A stretch of 64,000 bases of DNA from positions 186,001 to 250,000 of the forward strand of contig VZRG01000764.1 of the NCBI GenBank assembly GCA_013397435.1, in the 5' to 3' direction. The notes beneath the pieces were generated by a model. The model was not told the origin of the DNA. It did not search any database and saw only the letters and a program-made list of their open reading frames with translations. Origin of the DNA: Erythrocercus mccallii (taxonomy: Eukaryota; Chordata; Aves; Passeriformes; Dicruridae). A program made the translations under genes and the position numbers. Below are positions 1-11,705 of the stretch, in pieces; the first letter of the stretch is position 1, and every line of letters starts with the position of its first letter.

Positions 1-1420
1 TAAGTAATGGGAAAACTAATGTTTCAAGTAAAGAATATTTCTTAAAGTATAAAGTACTAGCATACAAAGTAATGCAGAAAAAGTAAATTTTGCTTATGTA
101 GAAGTAAACAATAATTGATTTTTCATCTAGAAAAACCACAGATTTTTCCAAGTCATGCAGAAATTTTAGTTCCTACTGTCAGTGAACACAACTGGCCCCA
201 GGAGAAAAAACAAAACAAAACAAAACAAAACAACAAAACAAAACAAAACAAAACAAAACAAAACAAAACAACAACAACAACAACAACAGCAACAACAAAC
301 CACCAGAAAACAACTCTTGACATAAAGCTTAAAGCTTATCTTGACATAAAACAAAAAAAATCAAAATTTTTTTTTATAATGATTCATACTTACAGGGTAA
401 TTACTCTTGCTCACTGTAAGGAGGAGTTTTCTGTATTTTAAATATGATATTTAGATTGCCTTGTGCATTTAAAATAAATTTTATTTCATCTGCTAGTATC
501 ACTAAAAGGAAAAACTAGTATATAAATTTTTTTTCAAGTACTTTCTTCCAAGGCAAGACTTTTTTTGAAGTTATGCAAATTTAGTGTTTGTGACAAAACA
601 AGCTGTGGAAAATTGCATTTACTAATTGTATGCTGTATGGCTATACTCAGCCAGTGTTTCTAAGTCAAATAACTTCTAAGCATTGCTTGAATATATTCCT
701 CATCTAGCATTTTTTTTCAGATTTTACGTAAGCATCCTTGGTCTCAAAAGTGAATGAGCATCAGTTGCCACAAGTGTATAGATCAGACCAATTTTAGGAC
801 ATCTTAATTATTTGTGTTAGAAAGTAAAGTTGCCAATATTTCATAAACTTATTTCTCCATTTAGATTTTAAAATACCAGTTACTTCAATGAATTTCATGT
901 GTAACAAATGTGCCATTTGACTTTTTCTCTATTTTGCTATATATAATTTACTTCTATGTAAATATTGTCCTGATACGAAAAATTTCCAGCTGTTATTGTG
1001 CTTGGAGTCAATGTATTTCTAGAGCAGTCTGCTTTTGGAGTGGATCCATTTTCACATCTGCTTATTAGGTTGCTCTTCATGAAGGGTGGGCTTTGTGCAG
1101 GTGAGCAGATTCCCTTTGACTGAAAACAGAGAATAAGGCCTAATCAGGAGTTTCTTTAATGGGAAAAAAATTGATCAATGCTTGGGCACAATCTTCCAGA
1201 ATATACTAGCACATATGTGCTAACAGCAAGTTTTGTACACATCAGGATCTCAGCCCACACTTTGGAGTTCCTCTTACGTGATATAAAACATGTCTCATAC
1301 ATTTTTATATTTGCTGTTGCACACAATTTCTTTAGTGACTCAACTTGTTCTCTCCTCATCGATCCCATCTTCCTTTTGTCTCAGTATTCTTTTTTTTGTC
1401 TTTACATGCCCTGTGCTCAG
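1..1420. other. AT-rich non-coding DNA
   Basis: Apart from the microsatellite at 205-300, this stretch shows no recognisable repeat or gene. If the candidate exon at 1421 is real, this is the last intron of that gene. A polypyrimidine tract and an AG precede position 1421. Open frames here are short and have no coding-like base composition. Confidence 0.5.
205..300. repeat. (AAAAC)n/(AAC)n compound microsatellite
   Basis: Tandem AAAAC units run to about 270 and then change to AAC units up to about 300, with one AGC interruption. The opposite strand reads as runs of cysteine, valine, leucine and phenylalanine, which is purely a repeat artefact. This compound structure is common in A-rich vertebrate simple repeats. 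Confidence 0.95.
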
Positions 1421-1567
1421 CTGCCCTTCTTGAAAGGATCATTTGTCCCTGATCTCCTCTTTGATGTGTTCGAAAAGACACTCCAGTGTGATGTCACACA
1501 GAACGCCAAGGAAATGGAAAAGCTCATCAATCTTTATCAAAAGAGGAAAAAAATCCGAAGATATTGA
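1421..1567 (+). CDS. Candidate 3'-terminal coding exon, gene unknown
   Basis: I do not recognise the protein. A pyrimidine-rich tract and a CAG (1418-1420) form a good splice acceptor. From there an open frame of exactly 48 codons in phase 0 runs to TGA at 1565-1567. The peptide starts LPFLKGSF, has a middle part containing DLLFDVFEKTLQCD, then an acidic/amide stretch, and ends in a basic tail KRKKIRRY. About half of its third codon positions are G or C, clearly above the AT-rich surroundings, and it keeps codons such as GCC, CTC, GTC and ATC that are rare nearby. The C-terminal half looks helical and charged. An AATAAA lies about 320 bases past the stop. No upstream exon of the same gene is visible before position 1421, so any partner exons lie to the left of the window. 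It could also be a chance frame or an old pseudogene exon. Confidence 0.5.
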   Translation: MPFLKGSFVPDLLFDVFEKTLQCDVTQNAKEMEKLINLYQKRKKIRRY

Positions 1568-1888
1568 TGTACAGCTACATTCCTTTCATCCTATTTAATC
1601 TCCTCAATTTAATCTCCTCAGTCAGATTATTCCTTGTTTTAAAAGCACACATAATGGACTGCTACTCTATGTACAGATTATGTGGATATCTGGCCATATA
1701 GCTCCTGAGAAAACTGGGTCCTTACACTTCTGGTCTGAATAGAAAATTTCACCATATCTTCACAGAGACTGTGCAAGACACATCTGGCACCCATAATTAA
1801 GAAGATACTGAGAATGATGGTGTCTGTTATGTGAACCCACTTTGCACTTAGGCAACCAAAATCACATTTCACAGCCAGGTGGCATGCA

Positions 1889-1894
1889 AATAAA
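1889..1894 (+). promoter_or_regulatory. Possible poly(A) signal AATAAA
   Basis: This canonical hexamer lies about 320 bases downstream of the candidate stop codon at 1567 and is followed by a T/G-rich stretch, as expected for a cleavage site. AATAAA is frequent by chance in DNA this AT-rich, so it only supports the exon if transcripts end here. Confidence 0.3.
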
Positions 1895-4800
1895 TGTCAC
1901 AGTATGTTCTTTCATCATCTGTTATATCATCAGTATTGCTGGAGGATAATGTCTCCCCTAAACAAGTTGATATTGGGGATGAAAATATTTCTGTCTTGCT
2001 GAGAAAGGTGTCATCATCTCCTTTGATTCTGGGGCAGAGTAACAGAACTTAGCCATTTTGCATTCTGTGTGGAAGCCTTTCAAACCATGCTTTATGCAAT
2101 CATACATATCCTAGAGTAGGCACACCAGTGAAATTTGGAGCTTGTCAACACCACCCCCACACCAGGAAAGCACAGAGAAGAAAAGAGATGAGCAATGAAG
2201 GGAGATGTGTTTTCCATATTTGGATGGTGTCATCAACATTTCTCATGTAGACTATGAAGGAGAAAACTTGTAAGGTACCCTCTCCAACTGATCATTCATT
2301 AATTGATAGCTAGTGAGGGATTAAGAGCTCCACCTAGTCATTTTTTTCCTCTACATTTAAGAGATCCTTGAAAGACTCCTATTTAAAATAAATTTGTGCA
2401 AAATCGTATAAAACAACTATATCAGAAGGCTTCAGCCACGCCCTTCTGCATTTGAAGGTTCAAGACCTGGTACAGGTTGTCTCTTTCTGAAGAGAAGGAA
2501 ATTAAACCAATTGATAAAGTTGTTTCCAGGGATCACTCTCTGGTCATAGAAAGGCCAAATCTAACAAGGCAAAGACTCAGAAAATGGTATCTATATCTTT
2601 GTCTTCACATAAAAGTACAATCAGGAAGTTCAGGCCACATATAGTGACTGCCACAACCACAATAACAAAGTCATTGTTTCAAGCCCTGCACACAGAAATT
2701 TGTGCACTCACAATGAATGTTTCGTGCTTTGTCAGTGGCAGATTTCAGAGGTAGGGGTAGGTTCAGGTAGCAGGATCAGTAACGTAACAACTTATGTGCA
2801 CGTTCTGGTGGTTGTCACCTTTCCAGTTACTCATTTCAGCTTCACATTTCCATCCTTGTCATCTCTTCCGTTCTAGTTCAGTCTCATCTGCTTCCTCATG
2901 AGTAACCGACTAGGAAATGGGCGTGTGAGGGAGCATGTGCCTTCATGCACATGGATAAGGGAGGAAGTAGGTTGAGGTGAGATAAACTGCAGTAAGAAAT
3001 CCTTTTCATTGATTTACAATGTGTTTTATAAGCATAATAGAAAGAAGGAGGCAAAAATACGTATAAATTTTTCTTTCAGGTTTTTTTTATAACAGTGATG
3101 TAAAGGGCAGGAATGTAATTGATGTAACTGACAATAGTTTGGGAACAACTTTCTATTCAGGGTTAAGAAAAGATACAGCAACTGTGGTGGAGAAACAGAC
3201 AAATATGTGCAGTTAGTCTTTCCAAAATACTTCACTGTAATGATAAAATCTGACTAATTTCTTCATAAGAGACTTCTGTCAGTATACAAAGACCTAAAGT
3301 AATTACAGAATGAAGAACTAATACTTAACTCTAGTACCACTTGAATGTTATAGAAACCACTAAGGAGTATAATGAGGAAATGAATGAAAAAATATGCCTA
3401 TCTAGAGGACATTTCTGGTGCTGTTGTTTCTCTAATTTGGTTTTAATTCCTTAACTTGTTCTTTCATTTAAACTGTAGTCTGCTCCCATTGCCTAGATCA
3501 ATAGATAATAACCTACATGATGCAAAAAGTCACACTGTCAACTTTTCAGGGACCAGAGGACTACAACTAATTTCCATAATAATTTACATGAAAATACTTA
3601 AAGTTTCCATCAGTTTGTCTTTTTCTTTACTCCCTACTGGGAATAAATAAGGTTTGATTAAATCAACGGTAGCTTAACTTCTCATGGTTTGTTTTGTTTT
3701 GTTTTGTTTTTATTTAATTTAATTTTATTTTTAATTTCTTCAAGATTGAGCTCAGATACTTCTGAGCTTCACCTTAGGTCTTAACCATCATATTTCAAAT
3801 CTCTGAGCATCCATATCTTGATCTGATTGACTGAAAAGAAAATTATTTCATATCTCAGAAAATCCATCATGACTACACTTTACCAAGAATTATGATTAAG
3901 TCTTCAGTTTTAACACTCTACTTCCAGTATGTATTCCCCTTTCATTTTCACTATCACACTGGAAGTTTTCTTTTCTTGTAGATTAAGTCCATTCAGTGAA
4001 AATAATGTGAATAATTTAAATGCATTAAATTAATCTCCCTTAAACTAATGTCTTGTAGTCAAGGATATTTGAAAAGAAAGAATTAGCTGTTCATTTGATA
4101 TATTTTATTACCAATGTATTTTGTACTTAAATATGAAAAGTTTGCAAATAAGATGATCCCTTAACTTCAGCTTGCAGCACTTTTATTGGAAGGTTAAAAA
4201 AATGCAAAGACTTCCCATTTATTAACAAGGTAATTTTCTTTTTCTCTTGAAAAAGAAGTCAGCTTAAAGAAAGAAGACTCTGTAGTTGTGAATTTTGTAT
4301 GTGTTTTTTCAATAGAAATGAAAAAAAAAGAACTAAAAAGCCAAACAACCACTGGTAAATTTTGAAAATTAAGTTTTAAGGGATACTAAAGACTTCACTG
4401 GGTGGCCAAGGACATGATTTTAATTTGCAAAAATAATTTGAAAAATTTTGAGTATGCGTGTGATAGGATTGCCTACTACACTTCTTATTCCATGGCTTAA
4501 AAATGGACAAAATATTTTGGCTTTTTTCCCCCCCAAAAATTTGGCTTTCTTCTGATATGAGTTCAGTTTTTGTGTTAAGACATGCTCACATCACGATAGC
4601 TTCAGAATACTATACAATAGAAATAAATATAGAATAGAATAAAAAAACCCCCTGAGAATATCAACAGAATACTGATAGAGGGACATATGTTACCAGTTAT
4701 CTTTAAACAAGATTTAAACTTCAAGCTGTAAACAGCTGAAAGGATAGTCGACAAAATTTTAGAAATATATCTGATCTATTCACAGCTTGATAAAAAGAAA

Positions 4801-6560
4801 TAAGGATAACATATTCTTAAGAACGTCTGTGGTTCAAAATACTCCTTGGTTCCAGTCCATCAAAGTTTTTGTTCTATTCCATCATCTAGGTTGCAATGGA
4901 CAGCAGAGTGCACATTACACTTTGATGAAATCAGCTTTTGAATGAAATACAGCCAAGCTCCTTGTATAAATATATTTGAATAAGCTTTATGATCAGAAAA
5001 GGATTCATAGAAAAAGCAGATTTACAAATACCTGACAGAAATATCTACTATTTAGATTGGTACATGATTAAAACATATTCTTGTATATTTTTTTTCTGTT
5101 TACTTCATTACATTTGAATTACCTGAAGAGCCCTAATAAAACCTTGGAACACAATTTATCTTTGAGGGAGGGTGGGGAAAGCAAGGGTAGAAATTCATAC
5201 TTTTTTAATACTGTAACAAGCAGGCTGAACCTTCCTTTCATTTTTTAGTCACCCTACACTTGCACGAATCATAGTGGCTACATTGCTAACAGAACAGCTG
5301 TACTGGATTATGTCAATTGATGTGGGTTAATGACATTTTATTTTATTGCTGCTGTCATGCATTATATTACAGTAGAACACTAAATGTCTTAAGGCAAACT
5401 AAAGTGCCTGAAACGAAATAAACATCTACTTTTCTTTCAGCTCTATTTCATACTCACTATTGTTTATTTCTACCTCTTTTAGCATTGTTAATCACTCATC
5501 TTTCTTACAGATCCACTTCTTTGACAGTTTCTGACTTTGTTTTCTTAGTAATTCTGACCTTTCCTTCACTATTATCTTGTAGTACTTCATAATTTCTATT
5601 GGTAAATTTGTCCTCTGTTTTCCAAATTCTTTCATTTCATTGCACCAGTGTTACATCAATAACTGGCTATGCCAGTTATGAAGTGACACTTCTTTCTCTT
5701 TTTCTGCTCAAAATATAACTATGTTCTGATTTCTCTACTTTAGAATTTTTGACCATTCAAATTGAAAGAAAAATCTCCTGTGCTGTTTTATTCAAAACCA
5801 AAATAATAGAAAAGATAGAATATTCTTCTACTTCTCATTATTAAAGATATATATATATTGAGATATTTTGACTAATAAAATCTATGTTTTTCCCTGCAAT
5901 TTTATCCTAATGGAGCTTCCTTTATTCCTGTGGCATTAAATTTATAAAAATAAATAAAATGATAGCACAGCAGCCTATAATATTATTACTGTGGAAGACC
6001 AAAGCAATATCTAACTCAGATCAATACCCGCACTTTAAAGAGTTAGTAAAATTTAGGAAGACATGTTTGTAGCATTCAAGAAGTTCTTATTTCTGTGCTA
6101 TAATCCTGCAATAAGGCAATATATAATGTCTTTATTATATATAGATTATTACATCAAACTCTAATGCAGTATGTTTATACGGCCTGATATGCCATGATTT
6201 ACATACCACCAAGGTCTGGGTCCTCTTCCTTTTTGGGTGTAACCAGCTTGGGTTTCAACCACACTGTACCCATGTTGTTTATGTATATTGTACATGGCCA
6301 TAAATATAACACTAACACACTTACCATTTTCTACAGTATTTGAAACCTAAGGCCTCATTCTGCCTGGGTACATTTGAGAAATTATTTTTTCTCAAAGTAT
6401 TTTCACTTCTGCAAATAAAAAAGACTCAATATAAAGAATAGGTTCTTCCCGATTCTATTTTTTGACAACCTTGACATCTTCCCTGCAATATTGTATTTCT
6501 AAACCTGTTCAGCAAGGCCCTTCTTTTAGACTCTGGCATATTTATTACAATGAATAACTT
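1895..6560. other. AT-rich intergenic DNA
   Basis: I see no gene and no clear interspersed repeat. A short (GTTTT)n tract lies at 3691-3710. The part from about 5221 to 5440 has fewer homopolymer runs and several TAAT-type motifs; it could be a conserved non-coding element, but that cannot be judged from one sequence. Confidence 0.5.
3691..3710. repeat. (GTTTT)4 short tandem repeat
   Basis: Four perfect GTTTT units with partial units on each side, followed by a T/A-rich stretch. It is the complement of the AAAAC motif at the start of the window. Confidence 0.85.
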
Positions 6561-6848
6561 ACAGAATATCCTGAGTTAGAAGGGGCTCACAAGGATAATT
6601 GAGTACAGCTCCTGGCCCTGCAAAGAACACCCCGAGAGTAACACCATGTGCCCGAGAGAATTGTCCAAACACCTCTTAAACTCTCACAGGTTGATGCAAT
6701 GTCCACTTCCCTGGGGTGCCTGTTCCAGTGCCAACCACCCTCTGGGTGAAGAACCCTTTTCAAATCTGAAGAACCTTATCCTGATATCTAACTTAAATCA
6801 CTCCTGGCACAGATTCTTGCCATTCCCTCAGGTCCTGTCGCTGGAGAT
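6561..6848 (-). mobile_element. CR1 LINE 3' end, antisense
   Basis: Read on the minus strand, this ends with the CR1 3' terminus: the conserved words for 'gggtcccttccaactcagg' and 'gatcat' appear here as the complement at 6561-6600. It then runs back through the last part of ORF2 (in the complement: 'ttgtccaaac', 'cctgttccagtgcc', 'accaccctctgggtgaagaac', 'ccattccctc.ggtcctgtc'). The 5' end is truncated, as is usual for CR1. The open frame at 6646-6909 on the plus strand is antisense to ORF2 and is not a gene. It belongs to the same subtype as the copy at 23690-24566. Confidence 0.93.
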
Positions 6849-7077
6849 GTGTCAAACCTGTCATAAGGATGTTTCTGCTGTGCTTGAAGGGATAATGCAG
6901 ATATCCTAAAAGGAAGTACTTATTTAGTGTAAAAGGAATGATGAGATATTGGGACTTGGAAACTCTTAGAGTGTAAATCTCCTGTCTGGAGAAGCTAGTT
7001 CTAGGTGATTCTTGTTTTTCAATAGACCTGGTAGCAACATAACTTTTCTGTAGCTTTGTCTTTATTGTGTCTGATTT

Positions 7078-7098
7078 TTTTATTATTATTATTATTTG
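7078..7098. repeat. (ATT)n short tandem repeat
   Basis: Six ATT units after a run of T. Confidence 0.85.
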
Positions 7099-9339
7099 TA
7101 GGCAAGATATTTTCTCTCATGGCTCTTGATGGAAATATATTTCACCTGGATGTCCTTTATTTGATACAAATCACCCATAATCTCCTACAAAATAGTTAAA
7201 CTTTCCTCCCTGATATCTTCCAATCAACCTTGAACACCTCTGGAGTGGCTTGAGTAGTATATTACTTCAACAATATATCATTTTTTAGCTTTGGTACATG
7301 AATGTGAAGTTGCTTATCACAGACTGAATATAAAATTTTCTTATGCTTCACACATTACTCTTGTTATATACTTCCTACAGATTTTTTCTTTGCCTAGCAA
7401 ATTTTCTTTCTGTGATACCAGAAATCAATTTACAAAGTTTGAACACTAAGAATTTAGATTGTATTTCATACTTTTAAATTTCCTTCACTTTTGAAAATGT
7501 CAGTTAAAAAATATCAGTTAAAAATGCTTACTTTTAATTTTCATATACTATCTCAGTTGTGCAGGCTATGTGAAATAATTTTGACAGCATCTCAATAGAG
7601 CCAGTTTCTATATAAATGCATAGAAAGGATAAAGTAATGATTTTTTTCCCCAAGATTTCTTACCTACAGACTCCTCATGTCTAGCTCTGATTTTATTTGG
7701 TTTCAGTTTCCTACTGACAAGGGACAATTTTTACTTCTTTGAAATCTTACTCTAGTTTTCTCTCTTCTGATCTTTTCTCCCCTCTTGGCCAAAATATAGT
7801 CACCAAAACTGAGCAGGCTGGAGCCTCAGCAGTTCCATCCATGTCTTCCTTCTATTATACCTACAGCTAAAGCCAGCCTTTCATCCATCTGCTACTCTAC
7901 AAGGTCACTTCTGTTACTTTAATGACATGGCTCTCCTGAAGAGATTGCTCTTGTGTCACTTATTATATATTTATTTCCCGTATAAGGCTTTTCTTTTACC
8001 TCCATATTTCAAGCTACAGATCTTTTGTATTATGTCAGCAAATATATCAATGGCTTGCTCCTTTCTAGGGACACATTCTATTGCAGTTCTCTAATTCAAA
8101 CTTCATGGACAGTTACCTGTAAGTATCACACACTTTAAATTGCTCTTCTGACAATTTGGAAAGAATTTGAAATACTTGTACTATTTAATATGCTGCCAGT
8201 TTTGCTGCTCAATAACAACAACCCCCCTACATTTTCCAGAATTGCTTGCATTTTGCAAAAGGTATGTTTTATATCTTTTGGACAGAGTAGCTGCTCAGAT
8301 GATTGAGGTTATATCTTAGCTTGATGCTTGTAATGGAGCATCACTCCAGTGCTGTTACTCTGCTAATGTTTTCCTGCTGCTGTTTGAAAGAAAAGTTGAT
8401 TTGGAATTAGGGCTGCTTACACCTTAGTTCACAGGAGACTAGCAAAACCAATTACCTAAGACTGCTCATTTAAAAAACTTTGTGCTATTCAAAGAAGTAA
8501 TACTTCTGGTGTAGTTATTACAGAAGTGAAAAAAAAAGTACCCCATAAGAAATATATTGAGAGACCCATTGTTTCAGATTTCTTTCTGGGAATAGGAAGT
8601 GATTCAAAGAGTGTCCAGATCTCAGAAGAAATGCCTCATCCATCTTTACCTAATACAACACTTAAATGATGAAGGAAAGTAGGATTCTGTGTGTAGACAA
8701 GCAGTAGATTCAGATCAATAACTATTCAATATTAAATGACTATCCTGTAGTTTACCTGATGCAAAAACTTACAACCTAATGTTCAAACCCATTACCTTAT
8801 TCTAAGTGCCATTCTTTAAATTGTGTGTGTGTGAGAGTAACTTTCCAAAACCTATATGGACCGTTATATGTTTTCTCCTGGGTGCAAAAGTAATAAGAGC
8901 TTCTTTTACAAAGTAGGATGCTGTCTGTCAAAACTGCTGTTACTAAAGGGTTTTACCCCTAATTTTTCATAAAAAACAATTCAGTACTCCTCTTCGTAAT
9001 TTGTGTCTGTGTATACCTACATTATTAATTATATTTGTGGAGTTCTGGGAACAATTCTTGTTAATTAACCCCCTTTCCCTTTGCTGACTAGCTGCTTGTG
9101 CAAAATATAGACTACTGAAGAAATTAAACCCTGATTGGTTTTTGTTCATGTGATCATCCTTGTTTCAAAGTTTGCAAGTGCCTTGGATTTCAGATAAAGT
9201 AAAACTGAGAGTTACATCTATGCTCTTTGACATAATTTGATAATTTATTCCACATCTTGAAACTATCCAGTAGGTGAACTGAGAATTTTTGTCTCTGATC
9301 TTAAAATGGTAAGATGTAAAATAATACTTTTCTTTATGT

Positions 9340-9384
9340 TTCAATATATATTCTATATATTCCAATATATCCAATATATTCAGG
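9340..9384. repeat. Imperfect CCAATATAT tandem repeat
   Basis: Four to five imperfect units of roughly 10-12 bases built around 'ccaatatat' or 'tcaatatat' follow one another. This looks like slippage in AT-rich DNA. Confidence 0.7.
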
Positions 9385-10141
9385 TAGTTTTAACTGAAGG
9401 GAAATAGTGCTTTTGCTATAAATCATTCCACAATATATCTTTGACCATGAGAGTTTTTGAATTAAAATTCAATCTGAAATTATTCTTTTTCATTAAAGTA
9501 CTTGCAACATGATCTACTTCAGCCCAAGACAATGGTTTTTCAGAAGATGGAAGTGAGGTCATCACTACATAAGTGTTGGTTGGTTTTAATTTATATTTTT
9601 TCTAGTTTATATTGTATTTTGTTTACTTCTGTGGACTAAATGAGAAGTTCAGCATCATTATCTGTGCTCTTAGAAAACATTATCTGGTTTTGTATTATCA
9701 AAACCAAACTCAAAATCCAGTCTTTATGTCCAAATCTGACATTTGAATCAATGTACACTGAGTGGACATGACTGCTTCAAGACCTCACTCTAGCATGAAC
9801 TAAAACACTAAGGAAGACTTTGCCTGGTAGGCAAATCAATTATTATGATCTCTTCTCTAGCTTTCTTTCTGACTGTTTGGAAAGGGAGGATTGAAAGGTT
9901 TTCAGAAGGTTTTAATATTTTGAAAGGTCTTACTTTAATGAGAACATCACACACACCTTAGAATGCACACAGTAGTCATTAGCCTAGCGGAAAATAGAGG
10001 AAGTCAGAGAGGTAAGATGAAGGATGATATAAAAGAGAACTGGCTCAGAAATTCCCATAATGCAAGGAGCCCTGCAATTCTGCTTCAGTTCTAAGGACCA
10101 TTTAATCTCTTTCTGAGACTCTTGTCAAAAATTATTCAGCT

Positions 10142-10215
10142 GGTTTTATATCATCTTTATTTTGCAATCAGGTTTGTATTATATCATCTTTATTTTGCAA
10201 TCAGTTTTGTATTAA
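10142..10215. repeat. 33-bp tandem duplication
   Basis: The 22 bases beginning TATCATCTTTATTTTGC occur identically at 10149-10170 and 10182-10203, a period of 33. The joining sequence (GGTTTGTATTA) recurs a third time, incompletely, before 10215. The near identity indicates a fairly recent local duplication. Confidence 0.9.
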
Positions 10216-11673
10216 GGAGACAATTTTCCCTGCACCTTATTAAAGCTCTCAGTGGAATGCCAGAAAGGCAATGGTGCAGTGCTGCCAATGACGGAGGCAA
10301 TGCAAGTCTAGATGGAGCCATATAGAGATGGATCAACATGCTCTGATTTATAGATCTAGGCCTCTGAATGGTTCTAAATAATAAAAGAATTATGAATCTC
10401 TGAATTCATAAAACAGGGGATTACTCAGCATATGGGGAAAAACTAAATTTATAAACCAGAATATTGCATGTCTCATTTTCCATTCATCTAAGAGAATGAT
10501 TGAATTATAAAACCTGAGTGCTTTTTAAGTTTAGAAAAACTACAGTGGTATGTTCTTTCTGTTACAAACTAGCTGTAATAAAGTTTTCATACTGGATTCT
10601 CATCCAGTTTAAAGAACTGTAATTAAATGGTTATTCAGTACTTAATCCAGCACAAAAAATATTGGTTATTTCATTACTGTTTGGAAAAAAAAAATAGCAC
10701 CCTTCATATTCTTCTTTTACAGTAGGATCTATCTTGTACGTCGGTCACATACTGGTCATTCCACTAAAATGCGTTAGTACCTTTCCTTCCAATATTTTCT
10801 CTTTTTCTATGTGAAAATTTAGATGTCCCAGTTGACATTCCCTGAATGTAACCCATAATGTTGCAGAAAGCAGGCTGAGCTGTGTCTTTAGTACCCCCCA
10901 AAATAACTAGAAAGTTTTTTTATGTCAGAGGTGGAGCCTTGTGAATATTTTTTAATTAGAAGAATCATAATAAAATATTTTTGTTTTAAATGGAAAATTC
11001 TCTGAAAATATTCTGAAAACATTATAATGTAGAAATAATACTAGTACAGAATAGTCTATATGGTGTAGCTCTTCACTTCAGTAAAACATCATCACTGAAT
11101 CACTGTATCCTGAAATCTAAGTAAAAATCTCATTGAAACACACAGTTTTATATTTTTTATTATTATTACAATACCTAGTAATATATTGCAAGGGAAGAAG
11201 ACCATTTGTACTCTTTTGAATTGCAATCACTCTTCAATTTAATACAACTGAGTGCAAAGTAAATTTTTAGATTAAAACTTTTAGAGAACAACTAAAGTAC
11301 TACAGAACAAACACTGGTGTGAATTGAGAATTTCATGTAAGACCAAATATATCTAAGAAAATTTCATATAGTAATAAAATGTCTTATCTTTTCTATTATC
11401 TATATAATTTACATAGTTTTCTGAATAACATATATTTTTAAAAAAATACATGTTTTTCTACTAAGAATCTATTCTTTGTTTGTAACAAATCCTTTTCCTT
11501 CTTTTTTTGCTTCCATTTTGGATATCTTGAATATTTTTGCAAGTTGCCAATATACATTATTGCATAAAGTTTTGATTTATCTGTAAGTCCATTTTAATTC
11601 AGTACTTTTCTCTGTTTCTCAAAAGTGGTTTTTTATGTGTTATATTCCATTTGCCATTCCATATTTATACTAT

Positions 11674-11705
11674 ATTTCTGTTTCTATTTCTATTTCTATT
11701 TCTAA
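11674..11705. repeat. (TTTCTA)n short tandem repeat
   Basis: About five units of TTTCTA/TTTCTG follow one another. Confidence 0.85.

Noticed and set aside
166..354. Minus-strand frame rich in Cys, Phe and Val
   Set aside because: It is a translation of the (AAAAC)n/(AAC)n microsatellite.
1023..1100. Possible internal exon between TTCTAG and CAG|GTGAGC upstream of the candidate terminal exon
   Set aside because: The only open frame ends with one extra base, which would put the exon at 1421 in a frame with an early stop (TGA after nine codons). The acceptor also lacks a good pyrimidine tract.
7214..7250. Possible antisense CR1 piece ('aaccttgaacacctctgga')
   Set aside because: Only about 20 bases resemble CR1, and no neighbouring CR1 words follow in order.
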